Of a stretch of 7,387 nucleotides of DNA, positions 6,632-7,387 are shown one piece after another. The notes under the pieces were generated by a model. That model saw only the letters and a list, made by a program, of their open reading frames with translations, had not been told where the DNA came from and searched no databases. Position 1 is the first letter of the stretch, and every line of letters begins with the position of its first letter. The translations under genes were made by a program, and so were the position numbers. This stretch comes from Planctomycetota bacterium (GTDB lineage: Bacteria > Planctomycetota > SKW154), in contig JAOAAR010000088.1 of assembly GCA_026418755.1 (NCBI GenBank), positions 1 to 7,387 of the forward strand, in the 5' to 3' direction.

Positions 6632-7387
6632 TTGCGTTACGAGGAACCGGTTTATAGACCGCCGTCGGAGGCGGAGAGCCTTTTGATTCAAGCGACGATA
6701 GGTTGTCCGCATAATAGATGCACATTTTGCGGTATGTATAAGGGGAAGCGTTTCAGAGTGCGGCGTGTTTCTGAGATTCTGGAGGATATCTGTCAGGCGA
6801 AGGCTTTTTACGGAGATTCGGTTCGTTCAATTTTTTTCCCTGACGGCAACACGATTGCGATGAAGACCGAGCAGTTATGCGAGGTTCTTCGCTTTTGTAG
6901 AGAGCGGTTTGAGAACTTGAGCAGGATGACTGTCTATGGTTCGGCAAAATTTGTTGTGAGGAAGAGTCTTGAAGAGTTGCGCCAGTTGAAAGCGGCGGGA
7001 CTTTCGAGAATCCATTCGGGGATTGAAAGCGGCGATTCGCTTACTCTTGAGAGAATTCGAAAAGGAGCGACTCCTGAGGATATAATCGAGTCAGGAAGAA
7101 AAGTGAAGGAGGCGGGGATAGAAATTTCAGAGTATTTGATGATAGGGATAGCAGGGGTTGAGCGTTCGGAGGTTCATTCAAAGGCGAGTGCTGAGGTTAT
7201 TAATGCGATTGAACCGGATTTTGTGCGCATCAGGACATATGTGCCTGTTCCGAATACTCCACTCTGGCGCGCTTACAAAAGCGGTGAGTTCAAACTTCTT
7301 ACACCACATCAAGCCCTTGAAGAGATGAAAAACCTTATTCAGAACATAAACTGCAGGACGGTGTTTTTAACAGACCACATATCCAAC
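6632..7387 (+). CDS. Radical SAM protein (Elp3/MiaB-like fold), first 252 residues (cut by right edge)
   Basis: An enzyme of the radical S-adenosylmethionine superfamily; reaction and substrate unknown. The start EEPVYRPPSEAESLLIQATI leads into the cluster motif GCPHNRCTFCGMY with Cys25, 30 and 33, spaced CX4CX2C rather than the textbook CX3CX2C. FFPDGNT (68-74) is the beta-2 region and GIESGD (130-135) is the SAM-contacting stretch of the barrel. The sequence stays in frame to the edge (FLTDHISN), which resembles the region about 40 residues before the end in similar proteins as I remember them. No B12-binding or TRAM domain is seen. The start is inferred as TTG 6632: an in-frame TAA (6626-6628) excludes anything upstream, and homologues begin M-R-Y-E-E-P. 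The GAGGTGAG site is 11 nt away, rather far. The next in-frame ATG (6734) would remove the cluster motif. Confidence 0.9.
   Translation, partial: MRYEEPVYRPPSEAESLLIQATIGCPHNRCTFCGMYKGKRFRVRRVSEILEDICQAKAFYGDSVRSIFFPDGNTIAMKTEQLCEVLRFCRERFENLSRMTVYGSAKFVVRKSLEELRQLKAAGLSRIHSGIESGDSLTLERIRKGATPEDIIESGRKVKEAGIEISEYLMIGIAGVERSEVHSKASAEVINAIEPDFVRIRTYVPVPNTPLWRAYKSGEFKLLTPHQALEEMKNLIQNINCRTVFLTDHISN

Noticed and set aside
1..7387. CRISPR array, tRNA or rRNA gene, insertion sequence, phage or defence genes
   Set aside because: No regularly spaced repeats, cloverleaf, transposase-like ORF or long terminal repeats were seen on either strand; other ORFs are shadows of the five genes in alternative frames.

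Overview
The window reads as the chromosome of an anaerobic, selenium-using bacterium with moderate GC (mid-40s % by eye). The evidence is a large iron-sulfur, molybdopterin (or tungstopterin) formate dehydrogenase whose reading frame crosses an in-frame UGA at the selenocysteine position, followed by a bacterial-type SECIS hairpin. An acyl-CoA dehydrogenase and a radical SAM enzyme fit the same lifestyle. The leucyl-tRNA synthetase is bacterial in type and the promoters look sigma-70-like. I cannot name the species; an acetogen, a syntroph or an uncultured anaerobic lineage would all fit.

Layout. Three genes lie on the minus strand, read from right to left: leuS (6108 to 3619), the selenoprotein formate dehydrogenase (3442 to 749) and the N-terminal 206 codons of an acyl-CoA dehydrogenase (619 to the left edge). 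Two genes lie on the plus strand: a small TIGR04076-like protein of unknown function (6286 to 6552) and a radical SAM protein cut by the right edge (6632 onward). leuS and the TIGR04076-like gene are divergent, sharing a gap of about 180 bp. No gap without a gene exceeds 300 bp. Each gene has its own plausible promoter and spacings are 79 to 177 bp, so these look like separate transcription units rather than one tight operon.

How the genes work together. The formate dehydrogenase would interconvert formate and CO2. Its N-terminal chain of Fe-S domains implies that electrons go to a separate NAD(P)- or ferredoxin-linked partner, which is not in this window. The acyl-CoA dehydrogenase would supply or consume electrons through acyl-CoA oxidation or reduction, so the two adjacent redox genes would suit a fermentative or syntrophic metabolism; that link is inference. 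leuS is housekeeping. A standard gene caller would split the formate dehydrogenase into two ORFs at the UGA. It should be annotated as one 897-residue selenoprotein.
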